The notes under the pieces were generated by a model. It was not told where the DNA came from and did no database searches. It saw nothing but the letters and a program-made list of their open reading frames with translations. 64,000 bases of DNA from an uncultured Butyricicoccus sp. (GTDB lineage: Bacteria; Bacillota; Clostridia; Oscillospirales; Butyricicoccaceae), in contig CALWBL010000005.1 in assembly GCA_944376065.1 (NCBI GenBank), positions 56,745 to 120,744 on the forward strand. The letters are read 5' to 3'. Positions 35,928 through 44,189 of the stretch are shown piece by piece. Positions within the stretch are counted from its first letter, which is position 1. Every line of letters begins with the position of its first letter. The translations under genes and the position numbers were made by a program.

Positions 35928-36461
35928 TCAGAACCACCTAAACTTAAATTTATTTTTTTGTTTTGTAAGTGAAATCGGCTCTCCATCAGTATTTAGAAAA
36001 ACAGCATTTAAAAGCGCACCATTTTGAATTTCAAGTGAAAGACAACTTGCTGCCCCTTGACGTGGAAGGCTTATACTTCCAGGGTTAAAAATATGTATAT
36101 TATTATAGCAGCAGGCGTTTGCACAGTGAGTATGTCCATAAAGTGCAACAGAGCAGTTGTATTTTTCTGCACATTTGCCAACATCTCCACTGCTTGTCCA
36201 AACAACGCCTTCACGATGACCATGTGTTAAATACATTTTAACTCCATCAAGGGTTATAACAGAAAACAATGGACAATCAGAGCCATAATCGTTATTACCA
36301 CGCACAGAATATACATCGATATTTGGATAGCTTCTGCGTAAATCATGTGCATCTTCATCATAGTCCCCCAGATGAATGACTGCATCTGGTGAAATATTTT
36401 CAACTAAATTAAACATATTCAACACTCTACCGTGCGAATCAGAAAAAACAAGAATATTCAT
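35928..36461 (-). CDS. YfcE/MJ0936-type metallophosphoesterase
   Basis: 177 residues, calcineurin-like fold with all metal motifs: FSDSHGR, HLGDYDED, VRGNND, LTHGH and YGHTHCA. Small family members hydrolyse phosphodiesters with Mn2+ in vitro; a physiological substrate is not established. It is followed immediately by coaX, so the two are one operon. Confidence 0.88.
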   Translation of the reverse strand: MNILVFSDSHGRVLNMFNLVENISPDAVIHLGDYDEDAHDLRRSYPNIDVYSVRGNNDYGSDCPLFSVITLDGVKMYLTHGHREGVVWTSSGDVGKCAEKYNCSVALYGHTHCANACCYNNIHIFNPGSISLPRQGAASCLSLEIQNGALLNAVFLNTDGEPISLTKQKNKFKFRWF

Positions 36462-36618
36462 AATTGAAAAGCCTCATTCTCGCATAACATGAACACTATA
36501 CATTAAAAGTAAAGATATGTAAAGTGTATTTGAAAAATTTTTAACAAAGAATTTGTTACTATTTGGATTTAAGCTGCATATATTAAACTGATAGATTAAA
36601 TAGGGAGGGCAAACAACA

Positions 36619-36897
36619 ATGTTTGATGCAAATGAACTGATGAAACAGCTTAAAATATCACAAAATGACCCCAAAGCAGCACAAAAAATAAAAAACCTCA
36701 GGTCTTTTATGGATACAGCTCAGGGTAAGAATCTGGCAAGCAATATAAGTCAGGATACCGCAAAACAGATTGAAAAAGCGGCAGAAGCCATGCAAAAAGG
36801 CGATAAAACAGCCGCTAATGCTGCATTAAGTCAAATTCTTTCCACAAATGAGGGAAGAAATCTTGCAATGCAGCTAAAAAATATAATCGGAAAATAA
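36619..36897 (+). CDS. Small helical protein, unknown function (cassette gene 1)
   Basis: 92 residues, charged and predicted almost fully helical, without a signal peptide or membrane span. Lys- and Gln-rich (KAAQKIKNLRSFMDTAQGK; QIEKAAEAMQKGDKTAANAA). GGGAGGGC lies 9-10 nt before ATG. I do not recognise a family. It is 11 nt upstream of the next small gene and forms a three-gene unit with the following two. No strong promoter is seen; the best is TTACTA-17-TATATT at about 36557-36585. Confidence 0.75.
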   Translation: MFDANELMKQLKISQNDPKAAQKIKNLRSFMDTAQGKNLASNISQDTAKQIEKAAEAMQKGDKTAANAALSQILSTNEGRNLAMQLKNIIGK

Positions 36898-36908
36898 AGG
36901 GGGAAAAT

Positions 36909-37313
36909 ATGGAAACACAAGATATGTTATCATCTTTGCTTTCAGACCCAGAAAAACTACAGCAGGCAATTTCTGTTGCATCATCGTTTTTAGGAGGTGA
37001 AACAGAAAACAATAATGATGAGCAAAACAATAATACAAACGCAAATACAAATATGAACACCGATTTTGATGACCCATCACTGATGCTTATGCAAAGAGCT
37101 ATGCCTATTATATCTCAAATTGCCAGAAGCGGTCAAAGTGCTGTAAGCTATGAAAAGCGTCAGCTTTTACATGCTGTAAAGCCGTTTGTTTCTGAACCAA
37201 TTCAAAGTCAAATTGACCATGCTATAAAATTAGTGGGTATGGCAAAAATGGCAAAAGCAGCACTTTATCAGTTTGGTGGCTCTAATAATAACGGGGGTTT
37301 AACTGATGTATAA
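36909..37313 (+). CDS. Small protein with Asn-rich linker, unknown function (cassette gene 2)
   Basis: 134 residues in two short helical parts. Residues 1-30 (LLSDPEKLQQAISVASSFLGG) and 58-125 (with KRQLLHAVKPFVSEPIQSQI) are joined by an Asn/Thr-rich low-complexity linker (about 31-52). No signal peptide. GGGGG lies before ATG. The gene overlaps the next by 8 nt, so translation is probably coupled. I cannot assign a function. Confidence 0.75.
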   Translation: METQDMLSSLLSDPEKLQQAISVASSFLGGETENNNDEQNNNTNANTNMNTDFDDPSLMLMQRAMPIISQIARSGQSAVSYEKRQLLHAVKPFVSEPIQSQIDHAIKLVGMAKMAKAALYQFGGSNNNGGLTDV

Positions 37314-37581
37314 CAGATATTTGGAGCAATTTAAACCCGATGAGACCGAGCCGATAGCAAATATAAATCCTGTAAATGAGCAAAGACAGAGCACTTGTAA
37401 TGAAAATACAGGTGGTGGATTGCTAGATGGGCTCACAAAACGTATGGGCAAAGTAAAACTAGATACAGATACATTAATTTTAATTGCAATAATTTGGTTT
37501 ATACTTCAAGAAAATGGTGAAACCGAAATTGATACCGAGCTTTTAGTAGTCCTTGGAATACTGCTTTTTATGGGGTTATGA
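37306..37581 (+). CDS. Small membrane-associated protein, unknown function (cassette gene 3)
   Basis: 91 residues. The N-terminal half is polar; the C-terminal half has two hydrophobic stretches separated by an acidic turn (DTLILIAIIWFIL, ENGETEIDTE, LLVVLGILLFMGL), suggesting a helical hairpin in the membrane. It begins inside gene 2 of the cassette and its stop overlaps the end of the convergent rsmA by 6 nt. Function unknown. Confidence 0.7.
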   Translation: MYNRYLEQFKPDETEPIANINPVNEQRQSTCNENTGGGLLDGLTKRMGKVKLDTDTLILIAIIWFILQENGETEIDTELLVVLGILLFMGL

Positions 37582-38448
37582 TTTTGTTTTTAATAGCTCG
37601 TTTGCGGCATCTGAAAGAGCAGCATATTCTTTGGGAGTTAATTTTTCACCACGAATACGCTCATCAAGCTCACAGGTTTTCATCAGTGATAATATATCAG
37701 CCTTATCCAGCTTGCCGCCAAACGCTGGGGAAATCGCATTAACAAGCGTTTTGCGGCGTTGGTTAAAGGCTGCTCGAACAATAGCAAAAAATAATTTCTC
37801 ATTCTGAACTGATACACTAGGCTCATTAAGCGGGTCTATTCTAATTACAGCAGAATCAACCTTTGGCTGTGGCACAAAACAACCAGCAGGCACATCAAAT
37901 AGAATCTTTGCATCTGCATAATATTGTACATAAATTGAAAATGCACTGTAATCTGATGAACCAGCCTTTGCACATATACGTTTCGCAACCTCCTTTTGAA
38001 CCATAACAGTTATACCAGAAAATATTTTGCTATCCAAAAGAGCAGAAATTGCAGGTGTTGTTATGTAATAAGGGAGGTTTGCACATGCATAAACCTTTTT
38101 TTCATTAAATTTCTCTTTGCAAATTGCTGAAAGGTTGGTTTTTAGCACATCACCATGGACAACCTCGACGTTATCACAACCAGCCAGTGTTTCTTCAAGC
38201 ACAGGAAATAATGCTCTATCAAGCTCAATCGCCACGACCTTTTCAGCCTTTTTTGAAAGCTCATTAGTAAGACAACCCATTCCAGGTCCAACTTCTAAAG
38301 CGCAGCTATTCTTATCTACACCACATTCAGAAGCTATACGCTCTGGCACCCACTGTGCTGTTAAAAAGTTCTGTCCTAGTGATTTTGAAAAGTGAAAACC
38401 ATGCCTTGAAAGCACTTCTTTTATAACGTGAATATCACAAAGTCCCAT
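37576..38448 (-). CDS. rsmA: 16S rRNA dimethyladenosine transferase
   Basis: 290 residues. The SAM-binding motif EVGPGMGCLTNEL and the catalytic NLPYYITTP motif are present, and the N-terminal FSKSLGQNFL stretch is typical of KsgA. It dimethylates two adjacent adenines in the 3' hairpin of 16S rRNA. I use the ATG at 38448, 7 nt after GGAGG; the more upstream start at 38460 lies over that site. Confidence 0.95.
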   Translation of the reverse strand: MGLCDIHVIKEVLSRHGFHFSKSLGQNFLTAQWVPERIASECGVDKNSCALEVGPGMGCLTNELSKKAEKVVAIELDRALFPVLEETLAGCDNVEVVHGDVLKTNLSAICKEKFNEKKVYACANLPYYITTPAISALLDSKIFSGITVMVQKEVAKRICAKAGSSDYSAFSIYVQYYADAKILFDVPAGCFVPQPKVDSAVIRIDPLNEPSVSVQNEKLFFAIVRAAFNQRRKTLVNAISPAFGGKLDKADILSLMKTCELDERIRGEKLTPKEYAALSDAANELLKTKS

Positions 38449-38525
38449 AAAGACCTCCATATTTTTTATTACAGTTCATTATAACACAGTATAAATTAAA
38501 ATTATATAGTTATAAATATGATTTA

Positions 38526-38554
38526 TTGCAATAAGTTTGTGTGTTTGATAAAAT
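38526..38554 (+). promoter_or_regulatory. Promoter of the selenium cluster
   Basis: TTGCAA, 17-nt spacer, TAAAAT, 37 nt before the selD ATG. Confidence 0.65.
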
Positions 38555-38590
38555 AATATAAAAACAGCATTTTTGTGAGGAGGAGTTAAA

Positions 38591-39622
38591 ATGCAAGAGG
38601 AAATTAAATTTTGCACAGGAGGAGGCTGTACAGCAAAATTAGGCTCTGCTGTGCTTTCTCGCATATTAGAAAAGCTGCCAAAACCAACTGACCCAAATCT
38701 TTTGATTGGCACAGAATCAAGTGATGATGCCGCGGTTTATAAGCTAAATGATGAACTAGCTATGGTTCAAACAGTGGATTTTTTTCCACCAATGGTTGAA
38801 GACCCTTATATATTCGGTCAAATAGCAGCAGCTAATGCTTTAAGTGATGTTTATGCTATGGGGGGAAGACCAATAACTGCTTTAAACCTTGTATGTTTTC
38901 CTGAAAACTGGGATATGAATATTTTAGGTAAAATATTGCAGGGTGGTCAGAAAAAAATTACAGAAGCAGGGGCATCACTTGTTGGTGGACATTCAATCGC
39001 TGACAGCGAAGTAAAATATGGTCTTTCGGTAACAGGTCTTATAAATCCTAAGAAAGTTCGTGCAAATAACACCGCCCATGTCGGTGATAAGCTCATTTTA
39101 ACAAAACCGTTAGGTGTTGGTCTTACTTGCGCAGCGATTAGAGCGGGTGAAAATGCTGAAGATTCACTAGATGAGGCTATAAAAAGCATGACAACACTTA
39201 ATAAATATGCTGCTGAGGCGGCAGATGAATTTGAAATTCACGCATGTACAGATATAACAGGGTTTGGTTTTGCAGGGCATTTGCATGAAATGCTGAGACC
39301 AGATTTGTCTGCAAGAATTTATGCTGAAAGTTTGCCTAAAATAGACAAGGCTAGATTTTTTGCAGAGGAATTTTATTTAACTGCTGCAGCTCAGCGAAAC
39401 CGCAATGCAGCAGAAGGAAGAATTAAATTTATTAAATCTGACTTTGCAACTGAAGAACTGATTTTTGACCCACAAACTTCGGGAGGTTTGTTATTTGCTA
39501 TCAAGGCTGAGCATGCTCAACTATTGGAGCAAAAACTTATAAATTTAGGTTTAAACAGTGCTATTGTTGGCGAGATTATGCCACAAATAGATGTTGAAAT
39601 TATTATAGAAGGAAAAATCTAA
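38591..39622 (+). CDS. selD: Selenide, water dikinase (selenophosphate synthase)
   Basis: 343 residues, full length. The catalytic residue near the N terminus is Cys13 (GGGCTAKLG) read from TGT, so this is a Cys form, not a selenoprotein. The ATP-binding and Mg residues are in [21 protein letters not shown] and [13 protein letters not shown]. It makes selenophosphate from selenide and ATP. No selA, selB or tRNA-Sec is in the window, and all linked genes are of the molybdenum-hydroxylase accessory type, so the selenium is likely used for a labile cofactor site. Confidence 0.95.
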   Translation: MQEEIKFCTGGGCTAKLGSAVLSRILEKLPKPTDPNLLIGTESSDDAAVYKLNDELAMVQTVDFFPPMVEDPYIFGQIAAANALSDVYAMGGRPITALNLVCFPENWDMNILGKILQGGQKKITEAGASLVGGHSIADSEVKYGLSVTGLINPKKVRANNTAHVGDKLILTKPLGVGLTCAAIRAGENAEDSLDEAIKSMTTLNKYAAEAADEFEIHACTDITGFGFAGHLHEMLRPDLSARIYAESLPKIDKARFFAEEFYLTAAAQRNRNAAEGRIKFIKSDFATEELIFDPQTSGGLLFAIKAEHAQLLEQKLINLGLNSAIVGEIMPQIDVEIIIEGKI

Positions 39623-39637
39623 AGGAGGAAATAAAAA

Positions 39638-40294
39638 ATGGCAACTATCGTAGATGCAAGAGGAAAGGCTTGTCCTCAGCCAGTAATTGATGCTAAAAAC
39701 GCACTAAAGGAGCATGGAGCACCAGTTATTGTGCTTGTTGATAATGATATAGCAAGGCAGAACGTTGAAAAAATGGCAGCTCAATTAAATTTATCCGCTC
39801 AAACTGATATAACTGAAGATGGAGCTTTTCGTGTGCTTATTCAGCAGGTGAGAAGCGAGGTTTTAGGTGCGGTTTTAAATGATTCAGGTGATAGGCTATC
39901 CAGTATGCTTGATAGTATGCCAGCGGTGGATTGCGTGCCTTGTATGCCTGTATCTAATGGCAAGACTGTTGTTGTATTATCATCTAATTGTATGGGAAGT
40001 GGTGATGACACTCTGGGTGCCGCTCTGATGAAAGGCTTTGTTTATGCACTTAGTCAGCTTGACAATGCTCCAGATACTGTGCTTTTATATAATGGCGGTG
40101 CAAAATTATCTGTTGAGGGTGCAGAAACCGTACAAGACCTCAAAATATTAGAAGAAAATGGTACAGAAATACTCACTTGTGGTACTTGTTTAAATCATTA
40201 TGGTTTAACAAACAAGCTGGCTGTTGGTGAAGTAACCAATATGTATGTAATAGCCGAAAAACTCTCCGAGGCTGGAAAGGTGATTCGCCCATGA
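39638..40294 (+). CDS. yedF: Selenium metabolism protein YedF (TusA-like plus DsrE-like domains)
   Basis: 218 residues. Residues 1-75 are a SirA/TusA-like domain with the carrier Cys in DARGKACPQPV; residues about 105-218 are a DsrE-like domain with its own cysteines (LTCGTCLNHYG). YedF is a marker of selenium-using genomes and is thought to carry or donate Se. It sits 15 nt after selD and overlaps yqeB by 4 nt (ATGA). Confidence 0.9.
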   Translation: MATIVDARGKACPQPVIDAKNALKEHGAPVIVLVDNDIARQNVEKMAAQLNLSAQTDITEDGAFRVLIQQVRSEVLGAVLNDSGDRLSSMLDSMPAVDCVPCMPVSNGKTVVVLSSNCMGSGDDTLGAALMKGFVYALSQLDNAPDTVLLYNGGAKLSVEGAETVQDLKILEENGTEILTCGTCLNHYGLTNKLAVGEVTNMYVIAEKLSEAGKVIRP

Positions 40295-41106
40295 GTTTTC
40301 CATTTGTTTTAGTGCGTGGTGCAGGCGATATTGCAACAGGTACTATTGTCAAGCTTCATAAAAGTGGCATAAAAGTTTTAGTAACTGAATGTCAAAGACC
40401 CAGTGCAATCCGCAGACAAGCAGCTCTCTGTGAGGCTGTTTATAATGGAAGTGCAACGGTTGAAGGTGTTATATGTAGAAAAATAGAAGACATAGATGAA
40501 ATTGAACGCTGTTTTGATAGGTGTGAAGTCCCTTTACTGATAGATGAAAAACTGGATTGTTTAGAAAAAATTAAACCGGTTGCAGTTATAGATGCTATAT
40601 TAGCTAAGAAGAACTTAGGTACAAAAAGGGATATGGCACTTGTAATTATTGCTGTTGGTCCAGGGTTTGTTGCGGGTAACGATGTAGATGCAGTTATCGA
40701 AACACAAAGAGGTCATAATTTAGGACGTGTTTTTTATACTGGCTCAGCAGCACCTAACACAGGTATTCCAGGTGTTATTGCGGGCGAAAGTATAAAACGT
40801 GTAATTCATGCACCAGCAAGCGGTGAAATTAAACACTTGGTAAATATAGGTGAAATAGTGAGCGAAGGTGAAAAAATTGCTATGATAGGTGATACACCTG
40901 TAATAGCTACACTTGATGGACTACTTCGTGGACTTATTCGTGAAGGTTACCCAGTGACTAGGGGTATGAAAATTGCGGATATTGACCCCAGAAAAGAAGA
41001 AAAAGAAAATTGTGTTACAATTTCAGATAAAGCTCGCTGTATTGCTGGCGGTGTACTCGAGGCTCTTATTCACCTTTCAAAAGAGCAGGGAGTGAAACTG
41101 TTTTGA
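40291..41106 (+). CDS. yqeB: YqeB-family selenium-dependent molybdenum hydroxylase accessory protein
   Basis: 271 residues. The N-terminal VRGAGDIATGTIVKLHKSG stretch is a Rossmann-like start. The middle has VIIAVGPGFVAGNDVDAVIETQRGH, and the C-terminal biotinyl/lipoyl-like part (HAPASGEIKHLVNIGEIVSEGEKIAMIG) is typical of the family. Members are found only with selenium-dependent molybdenum hydroxylase systems; the biochemical role is not known. Overlaps both neighbours by 4 nt, so it is tightly coupled. Confidence 0.88.
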   Translation: MSFPFVLVRGAGDIATGTIVKLHKSGIKVLVTECQRPSAIRRQAALCEAVYNGSATVEGVICRKIEDIDEIERCFDRCEVPLLIDEKLDCLEKIKPVAVIDAILAKKNLGTKRDMALVIIAVGPGFVAGNDVDAVIETQRGHNLGRVFYTGSAAPNTGIPGVIAGESIKRVIHAPASGEIKHLVNIGEIVSEGEKIAMIGDTPVIATLDGLLRGLIREGYPVTRGMKIADIDPRKEEKENCVTISDKARCIAGGVLEALIHLSKEQGVKLF

Positions 41107-42224
41107 TTTATTTTGATAATGCTGCAACAAGTTTTCCTAAACCTGATTTTGTAAAACAGGCGGTAATTGATGCTATTGATAGCATAGGCTCTGATGGCAG
41201 GGGAGCTCATGAGATGACACTTCGTGCATCAAGAATAGTTTATAGCTGTCGTGAAAATATAGCAAAATTATTTAATGCTGAACCTACGAGAGTTTGTTTT
41301 ACACTAAATGCTACTATGGCGCTTAATACCGCAATTTTAGGACTGATAAATCAAAATGACCATGTTATTACAACCGTTCAGGAGCATAATTCTGTACTTC
41401 GTCCTCTTTATAAAACAGGTGCGGATTTAACATTTTTACCTATTGATGGAAAAGGTAATACTAAAATAGATATGCTTTGCAAAAATCTCAAATCTAACAC
41501 CAAGGCGGTTGTTTTAAGCCATGTTTCAAACGTTACAGGCAATGTTATTGATATTGAGCGTGTGGGCAAATTATGCAAGGAAAATAATCTGTATTTCATA
41601 GTTGATGCCGCCCAATCGGCTGGTGTGTTTGATATTGATATGAAAAAAATGAATATCTCCGTTTTGTGCTTTACAGGTCATAAAGGTTTGCTTGGTGTTC
41701 AAGGTACAGGCGGTTTATGCGTTGCAAAAGAAGTGGAAATAAATCCGCTTGTAGTGGGTGGAAGTGGTATTCATAGTTTTTCACACACACAACCAGACGA
41801 ATATCCGACAAGACTTGAGGCAGGTACGCTTAATGCTCATAGTTTGGCTGGACTTAATGCCTCTGTTTCGTGGCTTAATGAAAATGGATTTGCTGGTTTA
41901 AGGGAAAAAGAAACTAATCTTGCTAAAATATTTTATAGTGAGATTTGTAAAATTCCAGAAATTAAAATTTATGGTGATGTATTATCTAAAAATCATGGAG
42001 CTATTGTTTCTATAAATATAGCAAATGAAGATGCGGGTATGGTTTCAGATGCACTCTATCAAGATTTTGGAATATGCACAAGGGCGGGGGCTCATTGTGC
42101 ACCACTTATTCATAAGGCATTTGGAACAACAAAGCAGGGTATGGTGCGTTTTTCATTCTCCCACCAAAATACCGAAGATGAGGTAAGACAGGTTATTGAA
42201 GCTATAAAGCAGCTTTTACCATAA
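41103..42224 (+). CDS. Cysteine desulfurase/selenocysteine lyase-like aminotransferase (class V)
   Basis: 373 residues, PLP fold type I. The PLP Lys lies in FTGHKGLLGVQGTGG and the catalytic Cys in ICTRAGAHCAPLIHK. It corresponds to the EF2568-type desulfurase family known from selenium-molybdenum clusters, and could mobilise S or Se for the cofactor. Its start overlaps the yqeB stop by 4 nt. Confidence 0.9.
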   Translation: MIYFDNAATSFPKPDFVKQAVIDAIDSIGSDGRGAHEMTLRASRIVYSCRENIAKLFNAEPTRVCFTLNATMALNTAILGLINQNDHVITTVQEHNSVLRPLYKTGADLTFLPIDGKGNTKIDMLCKNLKSNTKAVVLSHVSNVTGNVIDIERVGKLCKENNLYFIVDAAQSAGVFDIDMKKMNISVLCFTGHKGLLGVQGTGGLCVAKEVEINPLVVGGSGIHSFSHTQPDEYPTRLEAGTLNAHSLAGLNASVSWLNENGFAGLREKETNLAKIFYSEICKIPEIKIYGDVLSKNHGAIVSINIANEDAGMVSDALYQDFGICTRAGAHCAPLIHKAFGTTKQGMVRFSFSHQNTEDEVRQVIEAIKQLLP

Positions 42225-42249
42225 AGTTTTAAATAAAAAGGAGAAAAAC

Positions 42250-42362
42250 ATGCAATACTTCAAACTGTTTCAAGGGATAATGTTGCCAATATGGCTGAAG
42301 AACATGGCAGAAGAGTTAATATAAGTGAAAAAAATGGGGACCACTACCTAGAACTAATATGA
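42250..42362 (+). pseudogene. 5'-deleted TusA/SirA-like sulfur-carrier gene
   Basis: GGAG and ATG (42250) survive, but that frame stops after 24 codons (42322-42324). A different frame, from about 42261 to the TGA at 42360-42362, reads SRDNVANMAEEHGRRVNISE, the C-terminal half of a TusA-like domain. No start or CPxP half remains. About 90-100 nt appear to be deleted. Its TGA overlaps the next gene's ATG, as coupled tusA-DUF3343 pairs do. Confidence 0.65.
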
Positions 42363-42601
42363 TAAAACGTAATAAAAAAGAATGGCTTATTGTTACCTTT
42401 CATACAACTGTGGCTGCATTTCAAATGGAGAGAGCAGCTAAAGATATGGGCTTTGGGGGAAGAATAATTCCTGTTCCAAGAGAGATTTCAGCGGGCTGTG
42501 GACTTGCATGGCGAGATGAAAAAGAAAAGCAAGCTGAAATTAAAAAATGCCTTGATGATAAATGTATAGAATATGAACAATTAGTTTTGCTAACACTATA
42601 A
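42359..42601 (+). CDS. DUF3343 putative Se/S carrier-like protein
   Basis: 80 residues with the pattern of DUF3343: TFHTTVAAFQMERAAKDMG, then IIPVPREISAGCGLAWR, the last Cys being the probable carrier residue. Members are common next to selD, yedF and selenium-dependent hydroxylase genes. No ribosome site precedes the ATG; its start overlaps the TGA of the broken tusA-like frame, so expression may have dropped since that gene decayed. Confidence 0.85.
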   Translation: MIKRNKKEWLIVTFHTTVAAFQMERAAKDMGFGGRIIPVPREISAGCGLAWRDEKEKQAEIKKCLDDKCIEYEQLVLLTL

Positions 42602-42616
42602 AAGAGGTTAAAACTT

Positions 42617-43573
42617 ATGAATAGTTATATGTCCCTTGCTAAAGATATAAAAAAAGGTAAAACAGTATATAGAAAAACATATATTGATAGAGTGCCTGCA
42701 AGCGCAGAAAATCTTGAAAATTTATATAATATAAATTTGTCATGTATTTTTAATGAACAGGGTGAGCGGGTTTTATATGAACGCTTTTCAGGAACTAAAT
42801 CGCTTATTATCTGCGGTGGGGGACATATTTCTGTTCCAGTTTGTGTGCTTGCTAAAATGCTGGGTTATCAAGTTATTGTTTTTGAAGATAGACAGGATTT
42901 TGCAGACAAAACCCGTTTTCCTAATGCTGATTTGGTTATATGTGGTGATTTTAACAAACTCCTTTCTGAATATGACTGGAAAAAACAGCCAGACACTTCA
43001 GTTGTGATAGTAACTCGTGGACATGTTGCCGATACAGTTTGCTTGCGTGAAGTTATAAATAAAGATTTGCCTTATATCGGTATGATTGGAAGCTATAAAA
43101 AAAATGCCGCTGTATTTGACCTTTTAAGAAAAGAGGGCGTAAATGAGCAAAATATTAAAAAAGTTTTTGCTCCAATAGGGCTTAAAATCGGTGCAAAAAC
43201 TCCGGAAGAAATAGCTATTGCAATAGCAGGTCAGCTTATACAAACACGAAGTCAAAATACTGATAGTGTGCTTTCTGAAAATATGCTTAATGCTCTTTGT
43301 GATGAGCAAAATAAAGGCTCTGTTATGGCAACGGTTATAAATAAAAGTGGTTCTGCCCCTCGTGGTATTGGTGCAAGAATGTTAAGGCTTAAATCAGGAG
43401 AAATTATTGGCACGATTGGCGGAGGTCTTGCAGAGTTTGAGGCAATAAAAATAATGCAAAACTTTAAAAATGGAGATAATTCAATACATCATTTTAATAT
43501 GTCAAATGGTGAGGCGGGTAAATCAGGTATGATTTGTGGTGGTCAAATAGATGTATTATTTGAGGTGATTTAA
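42617..43573 (+). CDS. XdhC/CoxI-family molybdenum hydroxylase maturation factor with swapped domain order
   Basis: 318 residues. The NAD-binding Rossmann domain comes first (LIICGGGHISVPVCVLAKML near residue 61, then EDRQDF and VTRGHVAD), and the CoxI domain last (GSVMATVINKSGSAPRGIG near 234, then GTIGGGLAEFEA and the C-terminal GMICGGQIDV). In canonical XdhC the CoxI part is N-terminal. XdhC proteins protect and insert the sulfurated molybdenum cofactor. Here it is next to a MocA-like nucleotidyltransferase and selenium genes, so it probably serves a selenium-containing hydroxylase. Confidence 0.85.
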   Translation: MNSYMSLAKDIKKGKTVYRKTYIDRVPASAENLENLYNINLSCIFNEQGERVLYERFSGTKSLIICGGGHISVPVCVLAKMLGYQVIVFEDRQDFADKTRFPNADLVICGDFNKLLSEYDWKKQPDTSVVIVTRGHVADTVCLREVINKDLPYIGMIGSYKKNAAVFDLLRKEGVNEQNIKKVFAPIGLKIGAKTPEEIAIAIAGQLIQTRSQNTDSVLSENMLNALCDEQNKGSVMATVINKSGSAPRGIGARMLRLKSGEIIGTIGGGLAEFEAIKIMQNFKNGDNSIHHFNMSNGEAGKSGMICGGQIDVLFEVI

Positions 43574-43575
43574 AA

Positions 43576-44151
43576 ATGATTGCAACTATTGTGCTTGCAG
43601 CCGGTGAAAGCAAAAGAATGAATGGAGTTGATAAATTATTTTTAAATGTAAACTCAAAGCCTATGTATGAATATACCATTAAATTGGCACAGGAAATTAA
43701 AGCTGATAGCTGCATTGTTGTTACAAATAATGATAAAATAGCTATCAGAGCTGTGGAATGTGGCTTTTTGAGTGTGAAAAGTCCAAATTCACAAAAAGGA
43801 ATGGGTTACTCGGTTGCTGAGGGTGTAAAAGCATTAGATGATAATATAACTCATGCTGTATTTTTAAATGCAGACCAACCATTTATATGTCCAGATACAG
43901 TCAAAAAGCTAATCAAAACCGCTAAGAAAACAAATAAAATTATTGTTCCAATGGCACAAAACAAGCCAACAAGCCCATGTGTTTTCCCAAAGAAATATTT
44001 TTCTAGTCTTAGCAGGTTAGAGGGAGAAAATGGGGGACGTGTGATTTGGCAGCAAAATATAGATGATGTTTTATTTGAAAATGTGCCGGAAAATCAAATG
44101 ATTGATATTGATACCAAAGAGATATATAAAGCCTTGACAACTGACTTATAA
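43576..44151 (+). CDS. MocA/MobA-like molybdenum cofactor nucleotidyltransferase
   Basis: 191 residues, an NTP-transferase fold with the signature VLAAGESKRMNG and the metal site LNADQPF. It corresponds to the YgfJ/MocA group that makes molybdopterin cytosine dinucleotide for hydroxylases. It is the last gene of the selenium-molybdenum cluster, 2 nt after the XdhC-like gene. The hydroxylase itself is not in the window. Confidence 0.85.
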   Translation: MIATIVLAAGESKRMNGVDKLFLNVNSKPMYEYTIKLAQEIKADSCIVVTNNDKIAIRAVECGFLSVKSPNSQKGMGYSVAEGVKALDDNITHAVFLNADQPFICPDTVKKLIKTAKKTNKIIVPMAQNKPTSPCVFPKKYFSSLSRLEGENGGRVIWQQNIDDVLFENVPENQMIDIDTKEIYKALTTDL

Positions 44152-44163
44152 ATATGATACCAT
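44134..44163 (+). promoter_or_regulatory. Possible promoter of cysS leader
   Basis: TTGACA, 18-nt spacer, TACCAT, overlapping the end of the mocA-like gene and just upstream of the T-box leader. Confidence 0.4.
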
Positions 44164-44189
44164 CATACTCAAATAGGATTTATTTGCAA

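Noticed and set aside
38591..39622. SelD as a selenocysteine-containing enzyme
   Set aside because: The catalytic codon is TGT (Cys), and I see no in-frame TGA within any gene of the cluster.
42250..42324. The 24-residue frame after the ribosome site as a real leader peptide
   Set aside because: Its sequence shows no peptide-like function, and the overlapping frame is clearly the end of a TusA-like protein, so a decayed gene explains it better.
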